54,008 nucleotides of DNA from CAYWVO01 sp964461835. GTDB lineage: Bacteria; Zixibacteria; MSB-5A5; WJJR01; JAJRUJ01. Shown piece by piece: positions 53,351-54,008 of this stretch; the first letter of the stretch is position 1, and each line of letters opens with the position of its first letter. The notes under the pieces are model-generated. The model searched no databases. It saw only the letters and a list, made by a program, of their open reading frames with translations, and had not been told where the DNA came from. The position numbers and the translations under genes were made by a program. The stretch covers positions 1 to 54,008 of the forward strand of contig CAYWVO010000023.1 of assembly GCA_964461835.1 (NCBI GenBank), written 5' to 3'.

Positions 53351-54008
53351 ATGAGGAAGAAACGGACCCGGGGTAGCGGAGGCAAGCGGATTCGTCGGAT
53401 GGGCGCATTGCCGGTGGTCCGTCGGGAGGATTCTGCGGCCACGGATGTGGACACGCGGGTGGAGCTGATCCAGCAGTTGATACCACTGGGGTTGATGCAC
53501 GTGCAGGAGGTGTTGCGGGCGGAGGTGGCGGAGCTGGCCGGTGTCCGTCATGCCCGCAAGACCGATGCGGAGGCGGGCTCTCGATACGGCAGCAATCCGA
53601 CGTCGGTGTCGCGGTCGTTTGTGGAGGCCAGTGCGGCGCACCTGAAGGCCTTCCAGGAGCGGGACCTGTCTGAGGAGGATTATGTTGCCCTCTTCCTTGA
53701 TGGAAAAGTGTTCGCCGATGCCACGATGGTGATTGCGCTGGGGGTCACGATCACCGGGGAGAAACGCGTGTTGGGGTTTATCGAGACCGACACAGAGAAT
53801 GCCCGAGTGCTGTCGAGCTTTTTGCGGTCGCTTGTGGCGCGGGGTCTCGATGTTTCCCGGGGGATCCTGGTGATCATCGACGGCGGCAAGGGCTTGCGAT
53901 CGGCGGTGCGGAAGGTGTTGGCCAAACGCACGGTGGTGCAACGCTGCACGTGGCACAGCGTGCCTGGTATGGCACATTCCAAGGAGGTGAGATGTCTTCC
54001 TTCTGGTA
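53351..54008 (+). pseudogene. IS256 (mutator)-family transposase, internally deleted and incomplete
   Basis: 219 codons open to the window end. Clear IS256 landmarks: RRMGALPVVRRE, ELIQQLIPLGLMHVQEVL, FLDGKVFADATMVIALGVT (catalytic Asp), GEKRVLGFIETDTEN, IIDGGKGLRSAV, QRCTWH. The family normally has about 90-100 residues between YGSNP and TSVSR; here they are joined directly at about 53599, an in-frame deletion. After TWH the expected KRENV is replaced by SVPGMAHSKEV from about 53957, and an AAGGAGGTGAG followed by ATG at 53991 looks like a new gene start. GGAGGAG six bases before ATG 53351 supports the start. Confidence 0.85.

Noticed and set aside
53201..53977. 258-codon minus-strand frame at the right end
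   Set aside because: Antisense to the IS256 transposase, whose plus-strand motifs are clear.
1..54008. CRISPR array, tRNA or rRNA
   Set aside because: No regularly spaced short repeats with spacers beyond the 300-bp pair, and no cloverleaf or rRNA sequence recognised by eye.

Overview
The window looks like a chromosomal segment of a Gram-negative-type bacterium. It has TolC-family and RND envelope-spanning efflux parts, several lipoproteins with lipoboxes, AGGAGG-type ribosome sites and moderate to fairly high GC. Metabolism is mixed respiratory and anaerobe-like: a type II NADH dehydrogenase, a TPP-dependent oxidase/decarboxylase, P460 cytochrome, [FeS]-rich NuoE/NuoF/GltD-type flavoproteins, NifX-like and MinD-ferredoxin proteins. 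An uncultivated phylum such as Zixibacteria or a deltaproteobacterium-like lineage would fit, but this is an inference from gene style, not from a marker gene. No rRNA, tRNA or CRISPR array was seen.

Layout. 1-0.9 kb: a two-copy 300-bp tandem repeat full of hairpins, then a cluster of REP-like hairpins. 0.9-7.2 kb: arginase-family hydrolase (minus), then NDH-2, a TPP enzyme, OsmC, cytochrome P460 and dodecin (redox/stress set). 7.4-10.6 kb: methyltransferase and aconitase. 10.6-21.7 kb: sigma54 two-component pair divergent from a heavy-metal (Cu/Ag-like) efflux operon: TolC, tandem-YHS metal protein, CusB-like, CusA-like, His/Met-rich lipoprotein. 22.4-29.1 kb: a signalling operon (multi-PAS kinase, receiver-kinase, receiver-HDOD, receiver-HD-like). 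29.3-34.9 kb (minus): an operon resembling the orange-protein (ORP) clusters of sulfate reducers: three NifX-like proteins, two MinD/Mrp-type ATPases with ferredoxin inserts, DUF5320-like and RGG/zinc-ribbon proteins, headed by a sigma54 activator. 34.9-39 kb: a decayed accessory island with IS3 relics, duplicated hairpin-bearing DNA, a hairpin-interrupted gene and secreted or lipoproteins. 39-43.8 kb: sensor kinase, NtrC-type regulator and glutamate dehydrogenase. 44.4-51.3 kb: a small Cys-rich protein, NuoE-like, NuoF::GltD fusion, HoxU-like ferredoxin and FMN glutamate-synthase-like subunit. 51.5-53.2 kb: small proteins and a LeuA-family acyltransferase. 53.35 kb to the end: an internally deleted IS256-family transposase.

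A theme that ties the window together is sigma54. Three sigma54 activators are encoded, and -24/-12 elements with exact TGGCAY-N5-TTGC/T spacing lie before the TPP-enzyme, metal-efflux, ORP-like, glutamate dehydrogenase and NuoEF/Glt operons, with weaker candidates before ndh and the arginase-family gene. Two of them settle start-codon choices. The most interesting system is the predicted multi-subunit NAD(P)H:FMN oxidoreductase (NuoE, NuoF::GltD, ferredoxin, GltB-like) placed next to glutamate dehydrogenase, and second the ORP-like MinD/NifX cluster with an unusual RGG-rich zinc-ribbon protein.
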